Shown: positions 1 to 7,640 of the stretch, in pieces
Numbering within the stretch: position 1 is the stretch's first letter
How the letters are laid out: every line of letters starts with the position of its first letter
From: an uncultured Rhodospirillales bacterium
GTDB taxonomy: Bacteria; Pseudomonadota; Alphaproteobacteria; Acetobacterales; Acetobacteraceae
DNA: 45,993 bases
Direction: 5' to 3'
Assembly: GCA_903843125.1 (NCBI GenBank)
Contig: CAIMOR010000055.1
Span: 1-45,993, forward strand
The notes under the pieces: generated by a model
Database searches by the model: none
Seen by the model: the letters and a program-made list of their open reading frames with translations, nothing else
Told to the model about the DNA's origin: nothing
Position numbers and translations under genes: made by a program

Positions 1-1
1 C

Positions 2-133
2 GGCTATGGCGGCGGGGCTTCGCGGCCTGCCGCCGGCGGGGCGCGCTCGGGCGGCGGCGGTGCCCCGCGCGGCGGTGGCCAGTGGGACGCGCCGAAGGGC
101 GGCGGCGACCTGGACGATGACATTCCGTTCTAG
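2..133 (+). CDS. ssb: Single-stranded DNA-binding protein SSB, C-terminal fragment
   Basis: The frame is open from the window edge to a TAG at 131-133 and gives 43 residues: a glycine-, alanine- and arginine-rich linker ending in DLDDDIPF. The acidic tip DDDIPF is the hallmark of bacterial SSB, which coats single-stranded DNA and uses this tip to recruit replication and repair proteins. The OB-fold DNA-binding domain lies upstream of the window. The low-complexity Gly-rich linker is normal for the family. The gene converges on the Bug receptor gene that ends at 185. Confidence 0.88.
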   Translation, partial: GYGGGASRPAAGGARSGGGGAPRGGGQWDAPKGGGDLDDDIPF

Positions 134-137
134 GAAG

Positions 138-176
138 TAGCGCTGACCGCCTGGCATCGCCGGCAGGCGCAGCGCG
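138..176. terminator. Hairpin between convergent ssb and Bug receptor genes
   Basis: GCGCT (140-144) can pair with AGCGC (171-175), and CGCCTG (148-153) with CAGGCG (164-169), leaving a 10-nt loop and small bulges. It sits 7 bp after the ssb stop and 9 bp from the end of the facing gene, so it could serve both as a terminator. There is no clear T-run, so this rests on stem position and strength alone. Confidence 0.35.
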
Positions 177-184
177 GTCGGTGC

Positions 185-1141
185 CTAATCCAGGCCGCGC
201 ATGCCGGCCCTGTCGATGACCGCGGCCCAGCGGGCCCGGTCCTCGGCGAAATACAGCGCGAAGGCGGCCGGGCTGTCGCTGGCCTCCACCTCGCTGCCGC
301 TCTCCTCCAGCTTCCGCCGCACCTCGGGGTCGGCCAGGGTCTCGTTCAACGCGGCGTGCAGCCGGTCCACCCGCTCGGCCGGGGTGCCGCCGGTGGCCAG
401 CAGGCCGAACCAGGTGGCGGCCTGGACCTGCGGGAAGCCGGCCTCGGCCGTGGTCGGCAGGTCCGGCATGGCCGGGCTGCGGCGCGGTCCGGCAATGGCC
501 AGGGCGCGCAGCCGGCCGGCCTCGATGTAAGGCTGCATCGGTGCCAGGGCGTTGGTGAAGACCGGGATGCGCCCGGCCATCACGTCGGTCAGCGCCGGCG
601 CGGTGCCACGGTAGGGAATGTGCTCCATCTCCACCCCCAGCGCCTGCTGCAGCATCACCCCTGCGGCATGGCCGGTGCTGCCGACGCCGGGGCTGGCGTA
701 GCTCAGCGGCGGTCGCGCGGCGCGGGCATGCGCCTGCAACTCCCGCAGCGAGTGCACCGGCAGGGAGGGGTGGACCACGATGACGTTCGGCCCCACTGCC
801 ATCAGGCCGATCGGCGCGAAGGCGGTGGCGACGTCGAACGGCACATGGGCGTGCACCAGGCTGGAGATCGTCAGGCTGCCGCTGCCGCCGAGCAGGATGG
901 TGTAGCCATCCGGCGCCGCCTTGGCGACGATGTCGGCGCCCAGCATGCCGCCGGCGCCGCCGCGGTTCTCGATGATGATGTTCTGGCCGAGGCGCCTGCC
1001 CATGCCCTCCGTCACCAGCCGGCCGATGATGTCGTTGGTGCCGCCGGGGGTGAAGGGAATCACCAGCCGCATCGGCTTGTCGGGGAATTCGGCCCGGGCC
1101 GGCAGCGCCAGCAGCAGCAGGGCCAACAGCAGGCGCTTCAT
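185..1141 (-). CDS. Bug/TctC-family periplasmic solute-binding protein (1)
   Basis: This 318-residue protein belongs to the tripartite tricarboxylate receptor (TctC/Bug) family, which binds small carboxylates in the periplasm. The ATG at 1141 begins MKRLLLALLLLALPARA, a classic Sec signal peptide, followed by the family start (EFPDKPMRLVIPFTPGG), the NRGGAGG loop, APDGYT and HIPYRG. The frame stays open far upstream of this ATG, but that part has no family similarity. The start overlaps the stop of the preceding Bug gene by 4 bp (ATGA), so translation is probably coupled. No TctA or TctB gene is nearby. The ligand is unknown. Confidence 0.9.
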   Translation of the reverse strand: MKRLLLALLLLALPARAEFPDKPMRLVIPFTPGGTNDIIGRLVTEGMGRRLGQNIIIENRGGAGGMLGADIVAKAAPDGYTILLGGSGSLTISSLVHAHVPFDVATAFAPIGLMAVGPNVIVVHPSLPVHSLRELQAHARAARPPLSYASPGVGSTGHAAGVMLQQALGVEMEHIPYRGTAPALTDVMAGRIPVFTNALAPMQPYIEAGRLRALAIAGPRRSPAMPDLPTTAEAGFPQVQAATWFGLLATGGTPAERVDRLHAALNETLADPEVRRKLEESGSEVEASDSPAAFALYFAEDRARWAAVIDRAGMRGLD

Positions 1142-2097
1142 TCCGGGGTGATCCCCGCGCGCGGGATGATCGGCGCCCAGCGGTCGTGGTCCTGCTGCAG
1201 CGCCTGCGCCAGGCCGGCGTGGTCGAGGTATTCCGGGTCGAAGCCGCGGTCCTCCAGCAGGTGGGTGAAGGCGGCGTCGGCCACCGCCTCGCGCCAGGCG
1301 CGGTCCACCGTGGCGGCAACCTGCTCGGAGGCGTGGGCGGGCAGCGCCAGCGCGTACCACAGCTCCGCCGCGTAGCCCGGCAGCGCCTCCGCGATGCTGG
1401 GCAGCTGCGGCCAGGCGCGGGCGCGCTTGGCCGCGGTATTGGCCAGCGGCCGAACCTTGCCGTCGCGGATCAGCCCGTCCACGGCGGTGACGCTGGCGAA
1501 CATGCACTGCACCTCGTTGCCCAGCAGCCCGGCCACCGAAGGCCCGGTGCCGCGATAGGGCACGTGCACGATGCGGGTGCCGGCGAGGTCGTTGAACAGT
1601 TCCGCCGCCAGGTGCTGCGAGGTGCCGGCGCCGGGCGTGCCGTGGTTGAGCTTGCCGGGGTTGGCGCGGGCAAAGGCGATGAACTCGGCCAGGGTGGCGA
1701 CCGGGACGTGGTCGTTGACCACCAGCAGCATCGGCGTGCTGGCGGTGCGCGCCACCCAGGTAAAGTCGGTGCGCCAGTTGAAGCCGGGGTTGCGGAACAG
1801 CAGGTCCGCAATCGCCATGCCGTTGCCGTTCAGCAGCAGCGTGTAGCCGTCTGGTGCGGCCTGGGCCACGGCGGCGGTGCCGATGTTGCCGCCGGCGCCG
1901 CCGCGATTCTCCACCACCACGGTCTGGCCGAGCCGGTCTCCCAGGGCCTTGGCCACCAGGCGGCCGAGATTGTCGGTGCCGCCGCCGGGCGGGAAGGGGA
2001 TCACCAGGCGCACCGGCTTGTCCGGGTAGCCAGCGGCGCGCGCCCGCGGCGCCGCAAGCAGGGCAGGCAGCGCGAGCAGGCTGCGGCGGGGGATCAT
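1138..2097 (-). CDS. Bug/TctC-family periplasmic solute-binding protein (2)
   Basis: This 319-residue receptor starts at the ATG at 2097, after an AGGA ribosome site 6 bp upstream. The N-terminus MIPRRSLLALPALLAAPRARA has a twin-arginine-like pair before a hydrophobic stretch, so export could be by Tat or Sec. The mature part begins AGYPDKPVRLVIPFPPGGG and contains NRGGAGG, APDGYTLL and HVPYRG, all typical of the family. It lies 10 bp after the CoA-transferase gene and overlaps the next Bug gene by 4 bp. Two tandem receptors in one operon may recognise related acids; this is inference. Confidence 0.9.
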   Translation of the reverse strand: MIPRRSLLALPALLAAPRARAAGYPDKPVRLVIPFPPGGGTDNLGRLVAKALGDRLGQTVVVENRGGAGGNIGTAAVAQAAPDGYTLLLNGNGMAIADLLFRNPGFNWRTDFTWVARTASTPMLLVVNDHVPVATLAEFIAFARANPGKLNHGTPGAGTSQHLAAELFNDLAGTRIVHVPYRGTGPSVAGLLGNEVQCMFASVTAVDGLIRDGKVRPLANTAAKRARAWPQLPSIAEALPGYAAELWYALALPAHASEQVAATVDRAWREAVADAAFTHLLEDRGFDPEYLDHAGLAQALQQDHDRWAPIIPRAGITPE

Positions 2098-2107
2098 CGG
2101 CGGTTCC

Positions 2108-4165
2108 TCATGCGTGGCGCTTGCTGCGCGGTTCGGTGGCCAGCACGCCGGCGGCTTCCAGCGCGGCGATCTCGGTGGCGGCGAAGCCATGCGCGGCCAG
2201 CACTGCCCGGTTGTCGGCGCCCAGCGCGTGGCAGCTGTCGGTCACGGCCAGCGGCCGGCAGGTGAAGCGGAAGGGAATGCCCTTGGCCGGCTTGCCATCC
2301 GGCGCCCGCAGCACGGCGGTGCCGGCCCGGAACTCCGGTGCCTCGGCCAGCGCGTAGCCATCCCGCACCGGGGCGCTGCCGCCGGCCCATTCGGCGCGCC
2401 AACCTTCGCCCGCGGGCACCACCCGGTCGGCGGGGGCCAACGGGTCGGCATTGCCGCGGCGCGGGGACGGTGCGCCTGCCGCGGCCGCCAGCAACTCCTC
2501 GCCAAGCAGGAAGCTGGTCAACTCGCGCTGCGAAAGGTCCAGGTGGGCGCCCTGGCCGGTGCGGTCGCGTTCCAGCAGCGCCGCGACCATGGCGCCGGAG
2601 GCGAACAGGCAGACCACCTGGTCCGGGTAGTTCACGTCCCGCCCGCTGATGACCGGGGCCGCGCCGCTGCCGGTGAGGGCAGCCAGCCCGCCGGTGGCTT
2701 CCAGCGTGCTGCCGAAGCTGGTCATGTCGCGTTCCGGCCCGGTCTCGCCCTGGCTGGAGATGCTGGCGACGACCAGGCGCGGAAAGCGCTGGCGGAGGTA
2801 GTCGGGCGAGAGTTCGAAGTTGGCCAGCACGCCGCGGCGGTAATTCTCCACCAGCACGTCGGCGTCTTCCAGCAGGCGCAGCAGCACGTCGCGGCCCCGG
2901 GCGTCCTTCAGGTCCAGGCACAGGCTCTGCTTGCCGCGGTTGGTGAAGGCGAACCAGGCGGACTGGTTCCACCAGGGCTCGCCGGGGGCCGAGTTCTCGT
3001 TGTTGCGGAACGGGTCGGGCGCGCTCGGGCCCTCCACCTTGATGACCTCGGCGCCAAGGTCCAGCAGCACCGCCGCGGAAGCCGCGCCGGCGGTGAGCCA
3101 GCCGAGGTCCACCACCTTGATGCCCGACAGCGGCTTTTCACGCGGGGTGGCGGCCGGCGGCGCCGGCTTTGCCCCGGACTGGGGCAGCACGCGGGCGCCG
3201 TTCCAGCTGAGCGGCAGCACCGGCATGCCGTCGGCGGCGATGAAGCCGCGAGCGGTGTGCTGCCGGTCGGCCAGCAGTTCGGCCGGAAACAGCACGGGGC
3301 CGATGGGAATGCGGCGGGACTGCGCGGCCGCGGTGATCTCGGCGCGGGTGCGGGCCATGAACCAGGGGCCGAGGATGTCCAGCAACGCCGCGCGGTTGCT
3401 GCGGCGGCCGGGGCGGTCCTGGAAGGCCGGGCTGTCCAGCCGCGGGTCGCCGACCATGGCCTGCACCGCGGGCCAGTCCTTTTCCTGGTAGACCAGGGCG
3501 ATATGGCCGTCCTTGCAGGGCGTGGTGTACCAGTCCGCCCGGTTGCCGCCGCGCATCGGCGAGGTGCCGAGCACCACGACGCTGGCGGCGACCTTCCAGT
3601 TCAGCCAGCAGCACACGTCGAACAGCGAGATCTCCACCACTTCCTCGCCGCTTGCGCGCAGCGCCGCCAGCAGCGCGGTATGGGCCGCCAGCCCACCGGC
3701 ATAGGCCGCCTGATGGCCGGCCAACCGGGCCGGCGGTCCTTCGCTGTCGCCGACGATGCCGAGCAGGCCGGAGAGCGCCAGCAGGCCGAGCTCGCCCATC
3801 ACCGGGTCCTCGCCGGGCCGGAAATGCGAGATGCGGACCTTCACCTGTGCAGCCACGCCGGCCAGTGCGGCGGTATCGCCGATGGCGGCGTCGAAGTGCC
3901 CTGCCGCCGCGCCGATCCGCTTGCCGGTGTTCAGGAAGCGGTCGAGCGCCGAGCCGCCGCCTGGCAGCAGCGGCGCGTGGTGGGCGAAGGGGTCGCCACC
4001 GGCCGGCACCGGCCGCACCACCTCGGCGCCATAGGCGGCGCAGAGCCGCGCGGCCATGCTGGCTGCCAGCCCATGCGGCACCTGGGCGCAGCAGGCGCCG
4101 AGATCGAGCACCCGCCGGCCCGCCAGCGGCGCCGGGCCCATGCTGCCGGCGGGCGGCGCGACCAT
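2108..4165 (-). CDS. Two-domain class III CoA-transferase (CaiB/BaiF family)
   Basis: At 685 residues this is almost twice the usual ~400 of a CaiB/BaiF CoA-transferase and holds two copies of the fold. Domain 1 is about residues 12-335 (starts LAGRRVLDLGACCAQVPHG) and domain 2 about 345-680 (starts LSGIKVVDLGWLTAGAASA, then DLGAEVIKVEGP). Class III enzymes move CoA between acids through an Asp-bound anhydride. In domain 2 an Asp stands at the expected place (NYPDQVV). In domain 1 the corresponding stretch reads QAAYAGGL without Asp, so only the second half may be catalytic. It follows the enoyl-CoA hydratase gene by 5 bp and probably activates or de-activates the acid that operon degrades. 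Confidence 0.86.
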   Translation of the reverse strand: MVAPPAGSMGPAPLAGRRVLDLGACCAQVPHGLAASMAARLCAAYGAEVVRPVPAGGDPFAHHAPLLPGGGSALDRFLNTGKRIGAAAGHFDAAIGDTAALAGVAAQVKVRISHFRPGEDPVMGELGLLALSGLLGIVGDSEGPPARLAGHQAAYAGGLAAHTALLAALRASGEEVVEISLFDVCCWLNWKVAASVVVLGTSPMRGGNRADWYTTPCKDGHIALVYQEKDWPAVQAMVGDPRLDSPAFQDRPGRRSNRAALLDILGPWFMARTRAEITAAAQSRRIPIGPVLFPAELLADRQHTARGFIAADGMPVLPLSWNGARVLPQSGAKPAPPAATPREKPLSGIKVVDLGWLTAGAASAAVLLDLGAEVIKVEGPSAPDPFRNNENSAPGEPWWNQSAWFAFTNRGKQSLCLDLKDARGRDVLLRLLEDADVLVENYRRGVLANFELSPDYLRQRFPRLVVASISSQGETGPERDMTSFGSTLEATGGLAALTGSGAAPVISGRDVNYPDQVVCLFASGAMVAALLERDRTGQGAHLDLSQRELTSFLLGEELLAAAAGAPSPRRGNADPLAPADRVVPAGEGWRAEWAGGSAPVRDGYALAEAPEFRAGTAVLRAPDGKPAKGIPFRFTCRPLAVTDSCHALGADNRAVLAAHGFAATEIAALEAAGVLATEPRSKRHA

Positions 4166-4170
4166 GCGGC

Positions 4171-4947
4171 TCAGCTCCCCTGGCCCGGGTTCTTCAGCCC
4201 GGCGGCGAAGCGGGCATTGCCCTCAGCCGCGGCGGTGGTCTGGCTCTTGATGGTGGTATTGACCATCTGGCCGTAGTCCATCGCGTCCTGCCAGTTGGTG
4301 ATGACCTGCGGGATCTTGTCCAGCGCACGCTTGCTCTCGCGCAGCGCCACGGCGTCGAACTGCGCCACCTTCTGCGCCAGTGCCGCGGCGGTGGGCAGCA
4401 GGTCGTCGGGTTCGACACACTGGTTCACCATGCCCCAGCGTTCGGCGGTGGCGCCGTCGATGCGGTTGGTGGTCAGCACCAGCCAGGCCGCCTGCTTGCG
4501 TGTGACGCCCGAGAGCTGGATCGCCGGGCCGGCCATGCCGGGATAGGTCGCAAAGCCCATCTCCGGGCAGCCGATGCTGGCCTTCGTGCTGGCGATGGCC
4601 AAGTCGCATACGTTGATCAGCGTGGCGCCGCCGCCCAGTGCCAGGCCGTTGACGGCGGCGATGAAGATCGAAGGGTGGGCGCGGATCGCCATGGTCACCG
4701 CGATCCACTCCTCGCCGGCGCCCTCGATGCCGGCGCGGCGGTCGGCCTCGCGCTCCTTCAGGTCCATGCCGGCGCAGAACGCCACGCCGGTGCCGGTCAG
4801 CACGATGGCCTTGGCCTTGCCCTTCAGGCTCTCGAAGGCGGCCAGCAGGCCCTGGCGCGTGGCGCGGTTCATCGCGTTGCGCTGGGCCTCGCGGTTCACC
4901 TGCAACTGCGCCCAGCCGTCATGCTGGGTGATGATGAGGTCGCTCAT
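4171..4947 (-). CDS. Enoyl-CoA hydratase/isomerase family protein (1)
   Basis: This is a 258-residue crotonase-fold protein. FCAGMDLKE (about 57-65) and GLALGGGATL (101-110) form the CoA-thioester oxyanion hole. Of the two catalytic glutamates of true enoyl-CoA hydratases, the one in GCPEMG is kept (E129), but the one that should follow GGG is threonine (T109, GGGATL). This points to an isomerase, hydrolase or other crotonase reaction rather than plain hydration. The ATG at 4947 lies just after the DUF35 gene (stop at 4951), so the genes are almost certainly cotranscribed with the thiolase-like protein and CoA-transferase. Confidence 0.88.
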   Translation of the reverse strand: MSDLIITQHDGWAQLQVNREAQRNAMNRATRQGLLAAFESLKGKAKAIVLTGTGVAFCAGMDLKEREADRRAGIEGAGEEWIAVTMAIRAHPSIFIAAVNGLALGGGATLINVCDLAIASTKASIGCPEMGFATYPGMAGPAIQLSGVTRKQAAWLVLTTNRIDGATAERWGMVNQCVEPDDLLPTAAALAQKVAQFDAVALRESKRALDKIPQVITNWQDAMDYGQMVNTTIKSQTTAAAEGNARFAAGLKNPGQGS

Positions 4948-4950
4948 GGC

Positions 4951-5361
4951 TCAGGCCTCCGGGCCGAATTGCGGCAGCACCAGGCCATCCGGGCCGCCGG
5001 GGAAGCGCACGCTCAGCTTCATGCCGATCACCGCTTCGTCGGCGCGCATGTCCCACAGGTTGGTCAGCATGAACGGGCCTTCCGCCAGCTTCACCATGCC
5101 GACGGGGTAGGGCAGCTCGTCCTTCATGCCGTCGAAGTAGCTCTGGTGGAACACCACGAAGGACCACAGCTCGCCGTGGCCGCTGGCCTCGATCCAGTCC
5201 CAGTGCGGCTTGCCGGTGAAGGGCGAGACGGGCGCCGGCGGGAAGAAGCACTGGCCGGTCTCGGTGCATTTCTGCACGATCAAGCGGCCCTGCTTCGCGG
5301 CCTCGAAGAAGGGGCGGTTCCAGTTGTCGATGACGGGCAGCGGCCGGGTTTCGAGGCTCAT
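4951..5361 (-). CDS. DUF35 / OB-fold thiolase-partner protein with degenerate zinc ribbon
   Basis: This 136-residue protein matches the DUF35 (rubredoxin-like plus OB-fold) family, whose members pair with thiolase-like or HMG-CoA-synthase-like proteins and help place the acyl-CoA. The N-terminal rubredoxin-like part is FEAAKQGRLIVQKCTETGQCFFPP, cut here in two for reading: FEAAKQGRL (19-27) then IVQKCTETGQCFFPP (28-42). The OB-fold (about 58-130) follows with GHGELWSFVVFHQSY. Family members normally have two CxxC knuckles; here only C32 and C38 remain and the second pair is gone, so zinc binding is unlikely. The start overlaps the thiolase-like gene's stop by 4 bp (ATGA), which fits a two-subunit complex. 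Confidence 0.84.
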   Translation of the reverse strand: MSLETRPLPVIDNWNRPFFEAAKQGRLIVQKCTETGQCFFPPAPVSPFTGKPHWDWIEASGHGELWSFVVFHQSYFDGMKDELPYPVGMVKLAEGPFMLTNLWDMRADEAVIGMKLSVRFPGGPDGLVLPQFGPEA

Positions 5362-6497
5362 GCGGCCCTCCGCAGGATCGCGCTCTGGGCGATGTTGGTG
5401 GCGCAGATGTACTGCATGGCCTGGGCGTTCGGGATCTGCCGATCGCCGCAGTCGTCGCGCAACTGGCGGACGCATTCGGCGATGATGCCCCAGCCCTGCA
5501 TGTAGCTGTCGGACAGGTGCCCGCCGCTGGTATTGGTCGGCCAGCGACCGGTGCCCAGTTGCAGCGTGCCGTCGCGGACGAAGTCGCCGCTCTCGCCCTG
5601 CTGGCAGAAGCCCAGGCCTTCCAGGCTGAACATCACGGTCGGCGTGAAGTTGTCGTAGATGCCGAGGCCCTGGATGTCCTCCCGCCCGATGCCGGCACGG
5701 TCGTAGACGCTGCGCGTGGCGGAAAGGCTGGGGTACCAGAAGTCGTCCGGCGGGCTGGTGCGGTAGGTGAAGTTGTCCTGCCGGGCATAGCCGGAGAGCA
5801 GCACCGGCGGGCGCTTCAGGTCCTTCGCACGCTCGGCCGTGGTCATGATCCAGGCCACCGCGCCGTCGTTGATCAGGCAGTAGTCCAGCAATTGCAGCGG
5901 CTCGCAGATCGGCCGGGCGCGGTCGTGGTCCAGCAGGCTGATCGGCCGGCCATGCATCACCGCATCCGGGTTCAGGCAGGCATGGTGGCGGAAGGCGGTG
6001 GCGACGGGGCCAAGGTCGGCATGGGTGGTGCCGAATTCGTGCATGTGGCGGCGCCACATCATGGCGTGGATCGCGCCCGGGCTGGTCATGCCCCAGGGGC
6101 TCCACTGGCTGTCGCCGCCGCCGTAGCGCATGCGCACGCTGCGGCCGTTGTTGCCGTACACCAGCGCCACGTACTTGGCCGCGCCGGAGTAGAGCGCGTT
6201 GGCCGCCAGCGCCATGGAGACGCCGGAGAAGCGCCCTGCGGTCTCCGTCAGCAGGCAGAATTGCGGGTTGATCCCCATGATCTCGGCGAAGCGTTCGTAG
6301 CTGGGGATGCGGCTGACGATCAGGCCGTCGATGTCGCCGGGCTTCAGCCCGCAATCCTCCAGCGCGATGTTCAGCGCCTCGCAGCCCAGGCCATAGCTGT
6401 CGCTCTCGGGAAAGCTGCCGTAGCGGGTGGTGCCGATGCCGGCGAAGGCGACCTTGTCGCGCATCGGCCATGGCGTGGAAATCGAAGGGGCGTTCAA
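5358..6497 (-). CDS. Thiolase-like protein (SCP2-thiolase type) lacking the usual active cysteine
   Basis: This 379-residue protein has a thiolase fold (KVAFAGIGTTRYG at the N-terminus; NTSGGHLSD with the probable active His327). In the N-terminal active-site loop, where thiolases carry the acyl-accepting Cys, the sequence is TETAGRFSGVSMALAANAL with no Cys; the nearest is C81, about ten residues earlier. Thiolytic activity is therefore doubtful, or it depends on the DUF35 partner. The start chosen is TTG at 6497 because GAGGA lies 9 nt upstream; an ATG at 6464 lacks a ribosome site. That GAGGA lies inside a hairpin (6498-6535). Confidence 0.82.
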   Translation of the reverse strand: MNAPSISTPWPMRDKVAFAGIGTTRYGSFPESDSYGLGCEALNIALEDCGLKPGDIDGLIVSRIPSYERFAEIMGINPQFCLLTETAGRFSGVSMALAANALYSGAAKYVALVYGNNGRSVRMRYGGGDSQWSPWGMTSPGAIHAMMWRRHMHEFGTTHADLGPVATAFRHHACLNPDAVMHGRPISLLDHDRARPICEPLQLLDYCLINDGAVAWIMTTAERAKDLKRPPVLLSGYARQDNFTYRTSPPDDFWYPSLSATRSVYDRAGIGREDIQGLGIYDNFTPTVMFSLEGLGFCQQGESGDFVRDGTLQLGTGRWPTNTSGGHLSDSYMQGWGIIAECVRQLRDDCGDRQIPNAQAMQYICATNIAQSAILRRAA

Positions 6498-6535
6498 CGC
6501 GGCGTGTCCTCGGACTGTTTTGCCGAGGATGCGCC
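6498..6535 (-). promoter_or_regulatory. Hairpin that masks the ribosome-binding site of the thiolase-like gene
   Basis: On the minus strand TCCTCGG (6529-6523) can pair perfectly with CCGAGGA (6513-6507) across a 9-nt A-rich loop. GGCG/CGCC outside it adds four more pairs after a 2x2 internal loop. The GAGGA ribosome site of the TTG-started thiolase-like gene is in the 3' arm. The hairpin begins about 10 bp after the FHA-phosphatase stop codon. No T-run follows on this strand, so masking of translation is more likely than termination. Confidence 0.45.
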
Positions 6536-6545
6536 AGTTTTACCT

Positions 6546-7640
6546 TCAGGTGAAGTCCAGCACCAGGATGGAAACGTCATCCTCGAACGGTCCTGGCCCG
6601 TTCATCGCGCGCGCGGCGGCAAGCAGCACCTCGGCATCGGCACCTGTCTGCAGCGCCGGCAGGAAGTCGGCCAGCATCCGTTGCGTGCCGTCCGGCCGGG
6701 CGATCTCGAAGGCGCCATCGCTGAACAGGAACAGCCGCGCACCGGGCGGCACGATGATGTGCGCGGCGACGAAGGGTAGCCCTTCCATTGCCCCCAGCAT
6801 CAGGTTGCGCGTGGCCAGCGGCAGCAGTTCGGCGTCGGCGCGCAGATAGGCCGGGTGATGCCCGCCGGAGGCGTAGTCGAGCCGGCGCGTCGCGGGGTCG
6901 TACAGGCCGTACCACATGGAAAAGCAAAGCCCGCCCTGCTGCTCCATCGGGAACATGGCATTCAGCCCGGCCAGCACGCCGCCGGCATCCTCCCACGTGG
7001 CGCCGCCGGGCAGTGCCGCCTGGCGCAGCACGTTCAGCACCGAAACGGCCAGCAACGCGGAGCCGGCACCATGGCCGGTGACGTCCAGCAGGTAGATCGC
7101 CAAGCGACCATCCGGCAGGCGGTGGTAGCCGAAGGCATCGCCGCCCAGGCTGGCCGAGGGGACGAATCGCCAGTCGGCCCGCACCGGGCCTTGCCGCAGC
7201 GGCGGCGGCAGCAGCGCCTGCACGTAGTCGCAGGCACGGCGAAGCTCCTCCTCCAGCGCCACGGCGCGGGCCAGCAGGGCTGGGGTGCCGCTGCGGTAGA
7301 CCAGCGTGAAGCCGCCCAGCCCGACATGCGCGCCATCCGAAAGCGCCACCGGCGCCGAAAGCCGGCGACCCTCGACATAGGTGCCGTTGGTGGAGCCCAG
7401 GTCGGTCAGCACGGCGCGGCTGCCCTGCACCTGCAGCACGCAATGCTGCCGGCTGATGTCCGGCAGAGGCAGCACCAGTTCATTCCCCGCGGTGCGGCCG
7501 ATGCGCAGCGGTGCCGCGCCCAGCTTCACCTGGCGCGGGGGCTGGCCGGGTTCGTGCAGCAGCAGCAGATGCTCCACCGTGGTGGCCGCCGCCTCGGCCG
7601 CGGCGGGGCGCGCCACCATGGTGGCGTCGTCATCCGCCAT
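6546..7640 (-). CDS. FHA domain-PP2C (SpoIIE/RsbU-type) serine/threonine phosphatase
   Basis: This 364-residue protein has a forkhead-associated domain at about 44-115 (LRIGRT, SRQH 63-66, STNG 83-86), which binds phosphothreonine peptides. A PP2C-type phosphatase of the SpoIIE/RsbU branch follows at about 152-363 (GGDAF 166-170, LLDVTGHG 185-191, FLFSDGAFE and EDDVSILVL). All metal-binding aspartates are present (D168, D186, D308, D354/355). There is no signal peptide or membrane segment, so it is cytoplasmic. Proteins of this type often control anti-sigma-factor antagonists or protein-kinase targets; no kinase or STAS protein is adjacent. The ATG shares one base with the formaldehyde dehydrogenase stop (TGATG), implying coupling. 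Confidence 0.9.
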   Translation of the reverse strand: MADDDATMVARPAAAEAAATTVEHLLLLHEPGQPPRQVKLGAAPLRIGRTAGNELVLPLPDISRQHCVLQVQGSRAVLTDLGSTNGTYVEGRRLSAPVALSDGAHVGLGGFTLVYRSGTPALLARAVALEEELRRACDYVQALLPPPLRQGPVRADWRFVPSASLGGDAFGYHRLPDGRLAIYLLDVTGHGAGSALLAVSVLNVLRQAALPGGATWEDAGGVLAGLNAMFPMEQQGGLCFSMWYGLYDPATRRLDYASGGHHPAYLRADAELLPLATRNLMLGAMEGLPFVAAHIIVPPGARLFLFSDGAFEIARPDGTQRMLADFLPALQTGADAEVLLAAARAMNGPGPFEDDVSILVLDFT

